This document shows positions 1 through 9,153 of a stretch of 64,000 nucleotides of DNA, piece by piece. The stretch is from Arsenophonus sp964026495 (GTDB lineage Bacteria > Pseudomonadota > Gammaproteobacteria > Enterobacterales > Enterobacteriaceae), in assembly GCF_964026495.1 (NCBI RefSeq), contig NZ_OZ032148.1, positions 186,001 through 250,000 on the forward strand, written 5' to 3'. Under the pieces are notes generated by a model. That model searched no databases and was not told the origin of the DNA. It worked only from the letters and a program-made list of their open reading frames with translations. How positions within the stretch are numbered: position 1 is the first letter of the stretch; the number at the start of each line of letters is the position of its first letter. A program made the translations under genes and the position numbers.

Positions 1-656
1 TTGATTCAAAAAATCCTCAAATTCAAGATTTATTAAATGATGCACCTCTTCTTTTTGATTATCTTGATGATGTCTCTAAAAAACATTTTTTAAAATTATG
101 TAAATTACTTGATATTACAGGAATTCAATATAAAATTAATCCTCGTTTAGTACGCGGATTAGATTATTATAATTGCACTGTATTTGAATGGATTACTAAT
201 GTTTTAGGTGCAAAAGGTACTATTTGTGCTGGTGGTCGTTATGATGCGTTAGTAGAACAACTTGGTGGGCGAAAAACCAAAGCTATAGGTTTTGCAATAG
301 GTATGGAACGTACAGTATTATTAGTTAAAAAATTAAATTCAGATTTTATACATAAGTATTCTTCGCCTGATATTTATTTAATATCTTATGGTAAAAATAG
401 TCAAAATATAATATTAAAATTAGCAGAAAAAATACGAGATCAAATGCCATTTTTAACGTTAATTACTCATCATGGTGGTGGTACTTTAAAAAAACAATTA
501 GCAAAAGCTAATAAATATAAAGCAAAAATTGCACTTATTTTAGGTGATGATGAATATCGATCTGAATCAATTACAATAAAAAATTTATATACAGGTAAAC
601 AAGAAAAAATTTTTCAGAAATGTCTCAATATACGTTTGACAGAAATTTTAGGCTAA
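1..656 (+). CDS. hisS: Histidyl-tRNA synthetase, C-terminal part (cut by window edge)
   Basis: Charges tRNA-His with histidine in the cytoplasm. The reading frame is already open at position 3, without a start codon, and runs about 217 codons to TAA at 654-656, so roughly the C-terminal half of a protein of about 424 residues is present. Class II motifs are visible: the histidine-binding loop LVRGLDYYNCTVFEW, then CAGGRYDALVEQLGG and the motif 3 arginine stretch AIGFAIGMER. The anticodon-binding domain follows, with THHGGGTLKKQ. A cysteine replaces the usual arginine after DYYN, probably neutral drift. The gene order hisS-yfgM-bamB-der that follows is the E. coli order. Identity is certain; only the 5' part is missing. 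Confidence 0.96.
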   Translation, partial: DSKNPQIQDLLNDAPLLFDYLDDVSKKHFLKLCKLLDITGIQYKINPRLVRGLDYYNCTVFEWITNVLGAKGTICAGGRYDALVEQLGGRKTKAIGFAIGMERTVLLVKKLNSDFIHKYSSPDIYLISYGKNSQNIILKLAEKIRDQMPFLTLITHHGGGTLKKQLAKANKYKAKIALILGDDEYRSESITIKNLYTGKQEKIFQKCLNIRLTEILG

Positions 657-665
657 AAAGATTTG

Positions 666-1298
666 ATGAAATTTTATGTTATTAATTGCAAAATAAAGAT
701 GATTAAACATTATTTTATTAATAAAAAAAGAATGTTAATCATCTTGTTCATCATTGGATTAAATCTAATAACACTTAGTCATTATCATTGGCAATCATTG
801 TATTTATCTCTTCTGAATACGAAAGCTTATTTTTCTGAAAAAAAAAATTTTCAATGGTATGAAAGGTTTAAAGAATTTTTTTTTAGTAATGAGCAGTTTT
901 TTGATGCAAAAAAAAATATTTATTTTGTTTTAAAGAATATAGAAGAAGCAAAGATTTTAGTAGAAAAAAATGATCTTTTGAATGCAGAAAAAGTATTGTT
1001 AAAAGCATTAACACTGACAAATGTAAAAAATATTCAGAATTTAATTAATATTAGATTAGCGCGTATTCAATTAGCTTTAAATCATACAGAAAAAGCACTG
1101 GTTTCTTTGATGGAAGTAGAAGAGAAAACGTGGAATATGATTGTAGAAAATATACGAGGTGATATTTTTCTTAAAAAAAATGATATTCCTGCTGCTCGTG
1201 CAGCTTATTTAAAAGGATTAGAATCAGATGGATCTGAAAATATGAAAACTATATTAAAAATAAAAATGAATAGTTTATCACAGCAAGAGGGATATTGA
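666..1298 (+). CDS. yfgM: YfgM, inner-membrane ancillary SecYEG protein
   Basis: YfgM is a membrane-anchored periplasmic protein known to associate with the SecYEG translocon and the chaperone PpiD. The product has 210 residues (E. coli 206) with a short basic cytoplasmic N-terminus, one membrane segment at about residues 23-41, and a TPR-like periplasmic domain containing the family stretch NIRLARIQLAL and later ENIRGDIFLKK. I chose ATG 666; a TTG one codon earlier is in frame but less likely. It starts 9 nt after hisS and ends 1 nt before bamB, so the three are probably co-transcribed. The N-terminal third is poorly conserved, the C-terminal two thirds well conserved. Confidence 0.9.
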   Translation: MKFYVINCKIKMIKHYFINKKRMLIILFIIGLNLITLSHYHWQSLYLSLLNTKAYFSEKKNFQWYERFKEFFFSNEQFFDAKKNIYFVLKNIEEAKILVEKNDLLNAEKVLLKALTLTNVKNIQNLINIRLARIQLALNHTEKALVSLMEVEEKTWNMIVENIRGDIFLKKNDIPAARAAYLKGLESDGSENMKTILKIKMNSLSQQEGY

Positions 1299-1299
1299 G

Positions 1300-2481
1300 A
1301 TGCAAACAATCAAAATATTTTTTTTTGTTACATCAATAATAATTTTGTTAATCGGATGTTCAAGTAAAAAAAATTTTACGTTTATCTCTTCTATCCCTCC
1401 AGTTAATAATCAATTTACTCCTATTGTGATTTGGAAAAATATCATAGGACATGGTACTGGAAAGTATTATTCAAAAATTTCTCCTGTTTATGATAATTTT
1501 GTTGTTTATGGAGCGGATCGTCGAGGTATTATAAAAGCAATCGATTTTAATTCCGGCAATATATTATGGTCAATTGATTTATTAAACCAAATTGGTTATA
1601 TTACAAACAATAAACCTATATTACTTTCTTCTGGATTAACTATTTCAGGAGATAAGATTTATATGGGAGCAGAAACTGGTCAATTAATTGCATTAAATAA
1701 GTTTAATGGAAAAGTTGTATGGGTTACTAATGTTGCTGGAGAAGCAATTTCGCAACCTGTAGTCAGTGATGGTTTAGTTTTAACTCATACTAGTAATGGA
1801 GTATTACAGGCTTTAGATATAAAAAATGGAAATATTAAATGGAGTATTCACTTAGATAATTATTCAATATTATCTATAAGAGGTAAATCTGCTCCTAGCA
1901 TATTTTATGGTATTGCAATTGTTGGTAGTAATAATGGTAGAATTACTGCAATAACCTTGTCTCAAGGAGAAATTCTTTGGCAGCAATATATTGATAATAT
2001 GCATGGTATCAATAAAATCCTACCTTTGCATGATATTAATATGACACCGGTTATTGATATTAATTTAGGTGTTATATTTGCTGTTGCATATAATGGTAAT
2101 TTGGTTGCAATTAATCTACATTCTAATCAAATTATATGGAGTCGTAATTTAGGATCGATTCATGATATTATTATTAAAAATGAAACTATTTATTTAGTAG
2201 ATCAAAATGATTCTGTATTAGCAATTCGCAAAAGTGATGGTGTTATCTTGTGGATGCAAAATGCTTTTTTATATCGTAATTTAACTGCACCAAGTATCTA
2301 TGATAGTTTTTTAGTTATGGGTGATGGAGAAGGATATCTTTACTGGTTAAATGTTCATAATGGTCAATGTGTTGCACAAAATAAATTAAATTCCTCTGGA
2401 TTATTAACTCGGCCAATTGTTGTTAATAATAAATTATTAATTCAAGCAAAAGATGGAACCCTTTATTTACTTCAGTCTTAA
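1300..2481 (+). CDS. bamB: BamB, outer-membrane beta-barrel assembly lipoprotein
   Basis: Lipoprotein subunit of the BAM complex, which inserts beta-barrel proteins in the outer membrane. The 393-residue product (E. coli 392) has a signal peptide ending in the lipobox LIGC, so the mature protein starts at about Cys20. A beta-propeller of PQQ-like repeats follows, with recurring blade motifs such as GNILWSI, GKVVWVT and GNIKWSI. The stretches QPVVSDGLVLTHTSNG and DQNDSVLAIRKSDG are typical of BamB. Start ATG lies one base after the yfgM stop. Its presence implies that an outer membrane with barrel proteins is still built. The stop codon lies in a perfect 16-bp tandem duplication. Confidence 0.96.
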   Translation: MQTIKIFFFVTSIIILLIGCSSKKNFTFISSIPPVNNQFTPIVIWKNIIGHGTGKYYSKISPVYDNFVVYGADRRGIIKAIDFNSGNILWSIDLLNQIGYITNNKPILLSSGLTISGDKIYMGAETGQLIALNKFNGKVVWVTNVAGEAISQPVVSDGLVLTHTSNGVLQALDIKNGNIKWSIHLDNYSILSIRGKSAPSIFYGIAIVGSNNGRITAITLSQGEILWQQYIDNMHGINKILPLHDINMTPVIDINLGVIFAVAYNGNLVAINLHSNQIIWSRNLGSIHDIIIKNETIYLVDQNDSVLAIRKSDGVILWMQNAFLYRNLTAPSIYDSFLVMGDGEGYLYWLNVHNGQCVAQNKLNSSGLLTRPIVVNNKLLIQAKDGTLYLLQS

Positions 2482-2499
2482 TTTACTTCAGTCTTAATT
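2465..2499 (+). repeat. 16-bp tandem duplication over the bamB stop
   Basis: The sequence tttacttcagtcttaa occurs twice head to tail (2466-2481 and 2482-2497), with one matching base before and two after. The first copy encodes the last residues and stop of BamB. The second is untranslated and repeats the same end including its TAA. It is seen directly, and looks like a replication-slippage product. Confidence 0.95.
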
Positions 2500-2622
2500 G
2501 TTTAATGTGCTTCAATATATTTGATTACAAAATTATATCAGATTTTTATTTCAAATTAATTTTGTTGTTTTTGAAATTAAAATAAGAATGCTTATTATTT
2601 TTTTTGAGGTTTATTTTTTAAA

Positions 2623-4044
2623 ATGATACCGATAATTGCATTAGTAGGTCGTGCTAACGTAGGAAAGTCTACTTTGTTTAATAGATTAACAAAAAGTAGG
2701 GATGCATTAGTTGCTGATGTTTCTGGTTTAACGCGTGATAGAAAATATGGTAGAGCTTTTTTATTAGGACAGGAATTTATTATTATTGATACTGGAGGCA
2801 TCAATGGATCAGAAGAGAAAATACAATTGCATGTATTTTCACAATCTTTGTTAGCTATTCAAGAAGCTGATATTATTTTTTTTCTAGTAGATATTTGTAC
2901 TGGAATTATACCATTAGATTATAAATTTATAAAAAATTTACGTAGTTCTAATAAAGAAATTTATCTTCTTATAAATAAAACAGATGGTTGTAATTTTAAT
3001 AATATATTGAGTGATTTTTGTGTGCTTGGTATAAAAAATATTTATCCGATTGCAGCATTGTATGGTTTTGGTATTTTTTCACTTATAAAAAAAGTTATTG
3101 CTTCATGTTATAAAAAAAAATTGATAGATAAGATAAATAATTTTAAATTACCTTTAAAATTGAGTCATACTATTGATTATTTTTCTCGAAAAAAGCAAAA
3201 TATTATTAAAAATACTCAAAAAAATCCATTTGATCCATTTTTATTACCAATTAGATTAGCTATTGTTGGTCGACCAAATGTTGGAAAATCAACATTAATT
3301 AATAATATTGTAGGTGAAAATAGGGTAGTAGTGTATGATATGCCTGGTACAACTCGTGATAGTATTGATATCCCAATAGAAAGAAATCAATATAAATATA
3401 TACTTATTGATACTGCTGGTATTCGAAAAAAGAAAAAAATAACTGAAAAATATGAAAAATTTTCAATTATGAAGACATTAGAATCTATTGAATATGCTCA
3501 TGTTGTTTTATTGTTAATGGATGCAAAAGATGGAGTTTTTGATCAAGATTTATCTTTGTTAGATACTATTTTGCATACTGGTCGTTCTTTAGTCATTGTA
3601 ATAAATAAATGGGATACTATCTCATGGAAAGAGCGTAAATCTATAAAAAGTATTCTTAATTTGCGATTAACTTTTGTTAAATTTGTTAAAATTCATTTTA
3701 TTTCAGCTTTATATGGTAGCGGTGTTGATCATATGTTTCAATCTGTTAACGCATCATATTTATCTGCAACCCGTCGAATGAGTACTTCTTTATTAACTCG
3801 AATGGTTAATATGGCAGAGAAACAACATCAACCGCCATTAATAAGAGGACGCAGAATGAAAATGAAATATGCACATGCTATAGGTTATAATCCGCCAGTT
3901 ATATTAGTACATGGAAATCAAGTAGAAGATGATATTCCTAGTTCTTATAAACGTTATTTAAGTAATTATTTTTGTAAAAAGTTACATATGATAGGAACTC
4001 CTGTTCGTATTGAATTTAAAAAGAACTATAATCCATATGTTTAA
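2623..4044 (+). CDS. der: Der (EngA), double GTPase for 50S ribosome assembly
   Basis: Essential GTPase with two tandem G domains, needed for maturation of the large ribosomal subunit. Domain 1 shows GRANVGKSTLFN, DTGG and NKTD; domain 2 shows GRPNVGKSTLIN, DTAGIR and NKWD; a KH-like C-terminal domain follows with RGRRMKMKYAHA. Length is 473 residues against 490 in E. coli. The acidic linker between the G domains is replaced by a Lys/Asn-rich one, and the protein stops at NPYV, lacking the roughly 25-residue basic tail. ATG 2623 has a GAGG-type ribosome binding site upstream in ttttttgaggttta. The 141 bp after bamB contain no gene. Identity is certain. Confidence 0.96.
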   Translation: MIPIIALVGRANVGKSTLFNRLTKSRDALVADVSGLTRDRKYGRAFLLGQEFIIIDTGGINGSEEKIQLHVFSQSLLAIQEADIIFFLVDICTGIIPLDYKFIKNLRSSNKEIYLLINKTDGCNFNNILSDFCVLGIKNIYPIAALYGFGIFSLIKKVIASCYKKKLIDKINNFKLPLKLSHTIDYFSRKKQNIIKNTQKNPFDPFLLPIRLAIVGRPNVGKSTLINNIVGENRVVVYDMPGTTRDSIDIPIERNQYKYILIDTAGIRKKKKITEKYEKFSIMKTLESIEYAHVVLLLMDAKDGVFDQDLSLLDTILHTGRSLVIVINKWDTISWKERKSIKSILNLRLTFVKFVKIHFISALYGSGVDHMFQSVNASYLSATRRMSTSLLTRMVNMAEKQHQPPLIRGRRMKMKYAHAIGYNPPVILVHGNQVEDDIPSSYKRYLSNYFCKKLHMIGTPVRIEFKKNYNPYV

Positions 4045-4149
4045 AAGATAAAAAACATTTAAAATTAATCGAGTGATGTTAAATTTAATTTAAATATTGA
4101 TAAGTATCAAAAGCTCAAATTTTCTAGAAAATATTTTTTTTTCTAAAGT

Positions 4150-5061
4150 TTAAATCCATTCTTTTTTTATTAAAAAATTTTTGTATAGTTTTTCTTCTTC
4201 TGAGTCTAATTTAGGATGATAATTATATTCCCAACGGGCTAATGGTGGTAAAGACATTAAAATTGATTCTGTGTTACCATTGCTTTGTAACCCAAATATG
4301 GTTCCACGATCATACATTAAATTAAATTCTATATAGCGTCCTCTTCTATACAATTGAAATTGACGTTCACGATTGTTCCATATCATTTTTTTTCTTTTTT
4401 TAATAATTGGTAAATATGCATCAAGAAACCCATTGCTTACATCTTGAATAAAATTAAAACAAGTGTTAAAGTTAGGCTGATTTAAATCATCAAAAAATAA
4501 TCCACCTACTCCACGCGGTTCGTTACGATGTTTAATGAAAAAATATTCATCACACCAATTTTTGTAATTTTTATATATTTGTTCTCCATAAGGTCTACAT
4601 AAAGCTTCTGCAGTTTTATGCCAGTGTATAATATCTTCTTCAAATCCATAGTATGGTGTTAAATCAAATCCACCACCAAACCACCATGTTGATAATTTAT
4701 TTTTTTTTGCAATGAAAAAACGAACATTTAAATGAGCCGTTGGAACATAAGGATTGATTGGATGAGCAACCAAAGAGACCCCCATTGCTTGATATGTAGA
4801 TCCAATTAAAGATGAACGTTTTTCTGTAGCAGAAGATGGTAATTTTTCACCATTTATGTTTGAAAAGTTAATAGTTGCTTTTTCGAAAATTAATCCATTG
4901 GTTATAATACGACTACGTCCTTCTTTTTTTGGTTTTGTTTTTATTGTCCAAAAATTTTCTTTAAATTTTTCTTTGCCATCAATATCTTCAAATTGTTGGC
5001 AAAATTTATTTTGTAAATTAAGAAAAAAAATTTTAATATTATTGATATTTGGTGTATTCAT
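4150..5061 (-). CDS. hemF: Oxygen-dependent coproporphyrinogen III oxidase
   Basis: HemF uses O2 to decarboxylate coproporphyrinogen III to protoporphyrinogen IX, a late step of heme synthesis in the cytoplasm. The 303-residue product (E. coli 299) keeps the family signatures WWFGGGFDLTPYYGFEED, HWHKTAEALC, WCDEYFFIKHRNE, RGVGGLFFDDL and YRRGRYIEFNL. It is convergent with der. The window also carries hemE, so part of the heme pathway is maintained; whether hemA-D, G and H exist lies outside the window. HemF rather than HemN fits an oxygenated intracellular habitat, which is inference. Confidence 0.95.
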   Translation of the reverse strand: MNTPNINNIKIFFLNLQNKFCQQFEDIDGKEKFKENFWTIKTKPKKEGRSRIITNGLIFEKATINFSNINGEKLPSSATEKRSSLIGSTYQAMGVSLVAHPINPYVPTAHLNVRFFIAKKNKLSTWWFGGGFDLTPYYGFEEDIIHWHKTAEALCRPYGEQIYKNYKNWCDEYFFIKHRNEPRGVGGLFFDDLNQPNFNTCFNFIQDVSNGFLDAYLPIIKKRKKMIWNNRERQFQLYRRGRYIEFNLMYDRGTIFGLQSNGNTESILMSLPPLARWEYNYHPKLDSEEEKLYKNFLIKKEWI

Positions 5062-6453
5062 AAATAAATTATTGATAATAAAATTACATTTATTTCATTA
5101 TACAGAGAATATGATTGATATATAGTGCTTATTAATAGATAATATTTCGCATAGATTATAATAGTTATAAAATAACATTTACATTCATAAATGTTCATAG
5201 AAGATTTTTTGCTTTTTTTATTTTTTGATATTTCATAGTTTTTTGATATTAATAATCAATTATGATAAGTATAATTTATACTATTTAAATATAACAATAT
5301 TATATTTTTTAGAAAATTAATATAAAAATATTAATTTTTCAATAATTAGATTTATTGTTGTTAACAAGTAATAATTTTTTTTATTAGAATTAGAAACTAA
5401 ATATTTTAATAAAAAATGAATAATTAAGACAGAATTTGATTTTCATGATCTTAATCATTCTTATTTTTTTTAAAATCTAAATAATAAAAATGACAGCATA
5501 AAGACTAAAAAATTGTAAAGATAGTAATAATAAATTTTTATTTTAAAAAATATTTTCTACACAAATATTTTTTATGAAAAAAAATATTTTTCATGAATAT
5601 ATTAATTTATTAAATTAATATATATATTAAAAATGTTTAAATATTTTTTTTAAAAAAAATAACTATTTTATAAGAAGTATATTATATATTTTTTTATTTT
5701 TAATATATGAATGATTTTAATATCTAAAAATTGAATAGAATAAAAAAAATATAGTATTAATAAATACTGAATCCAGTTTTTTTTGAATTAATAATAATGA
5801 TTAAAATCATATTATTTTTTACAGATTTATTTTTTCGTGAAATATTGTTAATTTTTAATTATTAAATCATTTTGTTTTTTTATATATAAATTGTATAACT
5901 AGTCTACTAAAATTATGCATGTAATTTTTAAATTTTTATTTTTTTTATTGATATAATATAAGTATATTCATTTGTATCAATAAAATAAAAGGAAATAATT
6001 TAATAAAATTATATTATAAATATATATTTATGTTTTTTAATAAATATGGCAAAGATTATTATTAATATGTATTTGTGTTTTATTAAGTTATATATATGCA
6101 ATATTTTATTTATTCATTGGTATTTTATAGAAATGTAGATTTTATCTCTATTTTTTTAAAGATTAGATTTAGGAATTATTGGTTTATATATGTAAACTAT
6201 TGTAATAATTTTTTCTGTTTTGCAAAAAACAGTATCTATTTTAGATTTTTTATGTTTTTCTTAAGTTTTCTAGAAACTATGCCATATTTTTTTATAATGT
6301 AATTTAAAATTTAATGTACATTTATTAATTAGATAAAAATAACTTTAATTATTTGTTTTTTATATTATTTTAAAAAATTATAAAAATAAAATATGCATCA
6401 GATTTTTTATTTTGTATATGATAGTAAAATTATTTATGATCGTTTTGTTGAAC
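5062..6453. other. Gene-free AT-rich region between hemF and crr
   Basis: About 1.4 kb, almost only A and T. It should contain the hemF promoter (a TATAAT read on the minus strand at 5097-5102, without a clear -35) and the end of the crr transcript. Palindromes such as atgattaaaatcat near 5798-5811 are visible. An open frame at 6096-6302 is rich in Phe, Tyr and Ile like the background and is not called. No recognisable gene relic seen. Confidence 0.6.
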
Positions 6454-6505
6454 ATAATTATTTTTTTATTGTCATAATAATTATTTTTTTATTGTCATAA
6501 TAATT
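6454..6505 (-). repeat. 23-bp perfect tandem duplication at the crr 3' end
   Basis: A 23-bp unit is present twice head to tail (6458-6480 and 6481-6503), with matching flanks giving period 23 over 6454-6505. On the minus strand the inner copy encodes the final Ile-Ile-Met-Thr-Ile-Lys-Lys and stop of Crr. The outer copy repeats the same codons and stop downstream. Confidence 0.95.
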
Positions 6506-6984
6506 GTTTCTCCTAAAATAATAGATCCAGTAGATTTTATTAATTGTTTTATTTCATCCATATTAGAGATAATTACAGGTGTTAGTGTAGATTTTGCTTT
6601 TTTTTCTAATAAAGGAAGATCAAATTTGAGTATCAAATCACCTATTTTTACTTTTTGTCCTTCTTTTGCTATTCTAAAGAACCCTTCACTTTTTAATTCA
6701 ATGGTATCAATACCAAAATGTACAAATAATTCGATACCATCATCTGATCTCATGGAAAATGCATGATTTGTTTCAAAGATTTTGCTGATTGTTCCATTTA
6801 TGGGAGCAACAATTTTGTTACCAAATGGTTTAATAGCAATTCCATCTCCAACAATTTTTTCTGAAAAAACAACATCTGGAACATCTTGTATATTAACAAT
6901 TTCACCTGAAATTGGTGCAAGAATATTAATAATTTTATTTTTATTTTCTGAAACAAGTGATTTCACTTTATTAAATATACTCAT
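6481..6984 (-). CDS. crr: PTS glucose-type enzyme IIA (EIIA-Glc)
   Basis: Cytoplasmic phosphocarrier that takes phosphate from HPr and passes it to an EIIBC permease; in enterics it also regulates adenylate cyclase and non-PTS permeases. The 167-residue product (E. coli 169) keeps both active-site histidines: His74 in ETNHAF and His89 in LFVHFGIDT. The C-terminal stretch KAKSTLTPVVISN-type motif is present as KAKSTLTPVIISNMDE. It is the last gene of minus-strand ptsH-ptsI-crr, 48 nt after ptsI. No EIIBC permease gene lies in the window, so the sugar cannot be named. The stop codon lies in a tandem duplication. Confidence 0.96.
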   Translation of the reverse strand: MSIFNKVKSLVSENKNKIINILAPISGEIVNIQDVPDVVFSEKIVGDGIAIKPFGNKIVAPINGTISKIFETNHAFSMRSDDGIELFVHFGIDTIELKSEGFFRIAKEGQKVKIGDLILKFDLPLLEKKAKSTLTPVIISNMDEIKQLIKSTGSIILGETIIMTIKK

Positions 6985-7032
6985 AGATTTTCCTTTATTT
7001 TTGATTAAAATTACAGTATATTGATAATATAA

Positions 7033-8742
7033 TCATGTTATATTGTTTTTTATAAATATTTCAATAACATCCATTAATTCTTTTGCTGTTGATTGAGTTA
7101 GTGCTTCTTTGGCTAATTTTTTTGTATCTTGAAATTTTGCATTTCTGATAATTTTTTTTATTTTTGGTATCGAGGTGCTATTCATGCTAAATTCATCCAA
7201 TCCCATCCCCAGTAGTAATAATGTAGCCCGTTCATCACCGGCAAGTTCACCACACATACCAGTCCATTTCCCTTCTGCATGAGCAGCATCAATAACTTTT
7301 TTGATTAGTTTTAATACAGAAGGAGACATTGGATCGTATAAATGTGAAACAAGTTTATTTCCACGATCAACTGCTAGTGTATACTGAGTTAAATCATTGG
7401 TACCAATGCTAAAAAAATCGACTTCTTTTGCTAAGTGATTTGACATAATTGCTGCTGCTGGTGTTTCAATCATTATCCCTACTTCAATTGATTTATTAAA
7501 TGCTATTTTTTCTTTAATTAATTGATTTTTAAGGATTTGTAATTCCTTTTTTAAACTTCTAATTTCTTCAACAGAAATCACCATGGGAAACATAATACGT
7601 AATTGACCAAATGTAGAAGCTCTTAATATAGCTCGTAATTGAGCATGAAGAATTTCTTTTCGATCTAGGGAAATACGAATTGCTCTCCAGCCAAGAAACG
7701 GGTTTTCTTCTTTGGGTAAGTTCATATAAGGAATATTTTTATCACCTCCAATATCCATTGTACGAATAATAACAGTTTTTGGATATATGCTTTCTGCCAT
7801 TTTTTTATAGGTTTGAAATTGTTCTTCTTCTGTTGGTAAAGTATTGCGATTCATGAACAAAAATTCAGTTCGATATAAACCAATACATGCACTTTTATCT
7901 ATATCATAAAAGTTACTAATGTTAGTACAAACTTCTACTTGATGTCCGTCTAGAGTAATAGCTGGTAGATTTTTAAATTTTTTTAATTCATTTTTTTCAG
8001 ATAAATATTTTTTTTTGATTTTCTTTAATTTATTAATTTGATTTGTAGATGGATTTTTATAAATGTGATTATTAATGGCATCTAATATAATATAATCATT
8101 TGGTTGAATTTGGTTTGTGGCATTACTTGTGCCAACAATAGCAGGAATTTCTAAGGATTTTGCCATAATTGAAGTATGTGAGGTTTGACCTCCTAAATCA
8201 ATAATGAAGCCAAGTACTTTTTTAAAATTTAATTGTGCTGTTTGAGAAGGAGTAAGATCGTGTGCAACTAAAATAATTTCTTCAGTAATTGTACTTAAAT
8301 CAATAATTGGTAAGCCTAGAATATTTTTTAGTAAACGTGTACCAATATCTCTAACATCAGTAGCACGTTCTTTTAAGTAAGCATCATTTAATTCTTCTAA
8401 TGCTATTGCTTGTTCTTCAATGACTTTTTGAGTTGCTGCATCTGCTGTTTTATGTTCTTTTTGTATTAAAGCCAAAATTTCCTGTTCTAGCTCTTCATCT
8501 TCTAGTAACATAATATGACCTTCAAAAATTTCTGCTTTTTCTTCACCTATTTTTTTTTTAGCGATTTTTTTTATATTTTTTAATTGTTCTACTGCTTGTT
8601 TTCTTCCAGTAATAAATCTATTAATTTCATTGTTAATTTGGGTATCAGTAATTTTTTTTTGATTGCCAACAATTAATTCTTCTTTCAGAATTAATGCTTT
8701 CCCGAAGGCGATACCTGGTGATACTGAAATTCCTAAAATCAT
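7033..8742 (-). CDS. ptsI: PTS enzyme I (PEP-protein phosphotransferase)
   Basis: Transfers phosphate from phosphoenolpyruvate to HPr, the first step of all PTS sugar uptake. It has 569 residues (E. coli 575). The phosphorylated histidine is in GGQTSHTSIMAKSLEIPA, the PEP-site arginine in GLYRTEFLFMNR, and the catalytic cysteine in KWTGMCGELAGDE. Just before GLYRTEF the protein is about five residues shorter than E. coli, losing the loop that contains ERNGAEG there. Otherwise all blocks are intact. It lies 153 nt after ptsH, probably in one operon. The ribosome binding site is weak (ggtaac). Confidence 0.96.
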   Translation of the reverse strand: MILGISVSPGIAFGKALILKEELIVGNQKKITDTQINNEINRFITGRKQAVEQLKNIKKIAKKKIGEEKAEIFEGHIMLLEDEELEQEILALIQKEHKTADAATQKVIEEQAIALEELNDAYLKERATDVRDIGTRLLKNILGLPIIDLSTITEEIILVAHDLTPSQTAQLNFKKVLGFIIDLGGQTSHTSIMAKSLEIPAIVGTSNATNQIQPNDYIILDAINNHIYKNPSTNQINKLKKIKKKYLSEKNELKKFKNLPAITLDGHQVEVCTNISNFYDIDKSACIGLYRTEFLFMNRNTLPTEEEQFQTYKKMAESIYPKTVIIRTMDIGGDKNIPYMNLPKEENPFLGWRAIRISLDRKEILHAQLRAILRASTFGQLRIMFPMVISVEEIRSLKKELQILKNQLIKEKIAFNKSIEVGIMIETPAAAIMSNHLAKEVDFFSIGTNDLTQYTLAVDRGNKLVSHLYDPMSPSVLKLIKKVIDAAHAEGKWTGMCGELAGDERATLLLLGMGLDEFSMNSTSIPKIKKIIRNAKFQDTKKLAKEALTQSTAKELMDVIEIFIKNNIT

Positions 8743-8895
8743 AAATATTGTTACCTTATTAACAATGGGTGGATAATATTTAGCTCATAGGGATATTATG
8801 GCTGCAAAATTAATCGTTAATTATAGATTCTATTTTTAATATTTTTTATATAGATAAATTAAAAATTTTGATTTTGTTTTTTATGATCTTCATTT

Positions 8896-9153
8896 CTATT
8901 CTAATTTAGCCATAACTTTAACTAGATGTTCTACTGCTTGTTTTTCATCTTCACCTTCTGCTGATATAGTTACAACTGTACCTTGACTTAATTCTAGTGT
9001 TTGTAATTTAAATAAACTTTTAGCACTTGCAGATTTATCACCAAGTTTTAATGTAATTTCAGAAGAGAAATTTTTGGCTTCTTTAACAAACTGAGATGCA
9101 GGACGAGTATGTAAACCATGAGATGCTGTTATTATGACTTCTTGTTTGAACAT
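8896..9153 (-). CDS. ptsH: HPr, histidine-containing phosphocarrier of the PTS
   Basis: Small cytoplasmic protein that carries phosphate from enzyme I to EIIA domains. The 85 residues match the family length. Phosphorylated His15 sits in SHGLHTRPAS, and the regulatory-site serine near 46 in SASAKSLFKLQ. The start has a strong ribosome binding site, gagggg, about 8 nt before ATG, similar in layout to the enteric ptsH leader. It heads the minus-strand ptsH-ptsI-crr unit. The DNA just upstream (9200-9290) is less AT-rich than the rest of the spacer and is the likely promoter area, but I could not assign boxes with confidence. Confidence 0.96.
   Translation of the reverse strand: MFKQEVIITASHGLHTRPASQFVKEAKNFSSEITLKLGDKSASAKSLFKLQTLELSQGTVVTISAEGEDEKQAVEHLVKVMAKLE

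Noticed and set aside
6096..6302. Open frame of 68 codons in the hemF-crr spacer
   Set aside because: Composition is nearly all Phe, Tyr, Ile and Asn as expected from translating AT-rich background, there is no ribosome binding site, and frames of this length are expected by chance in this much spacer DNA.
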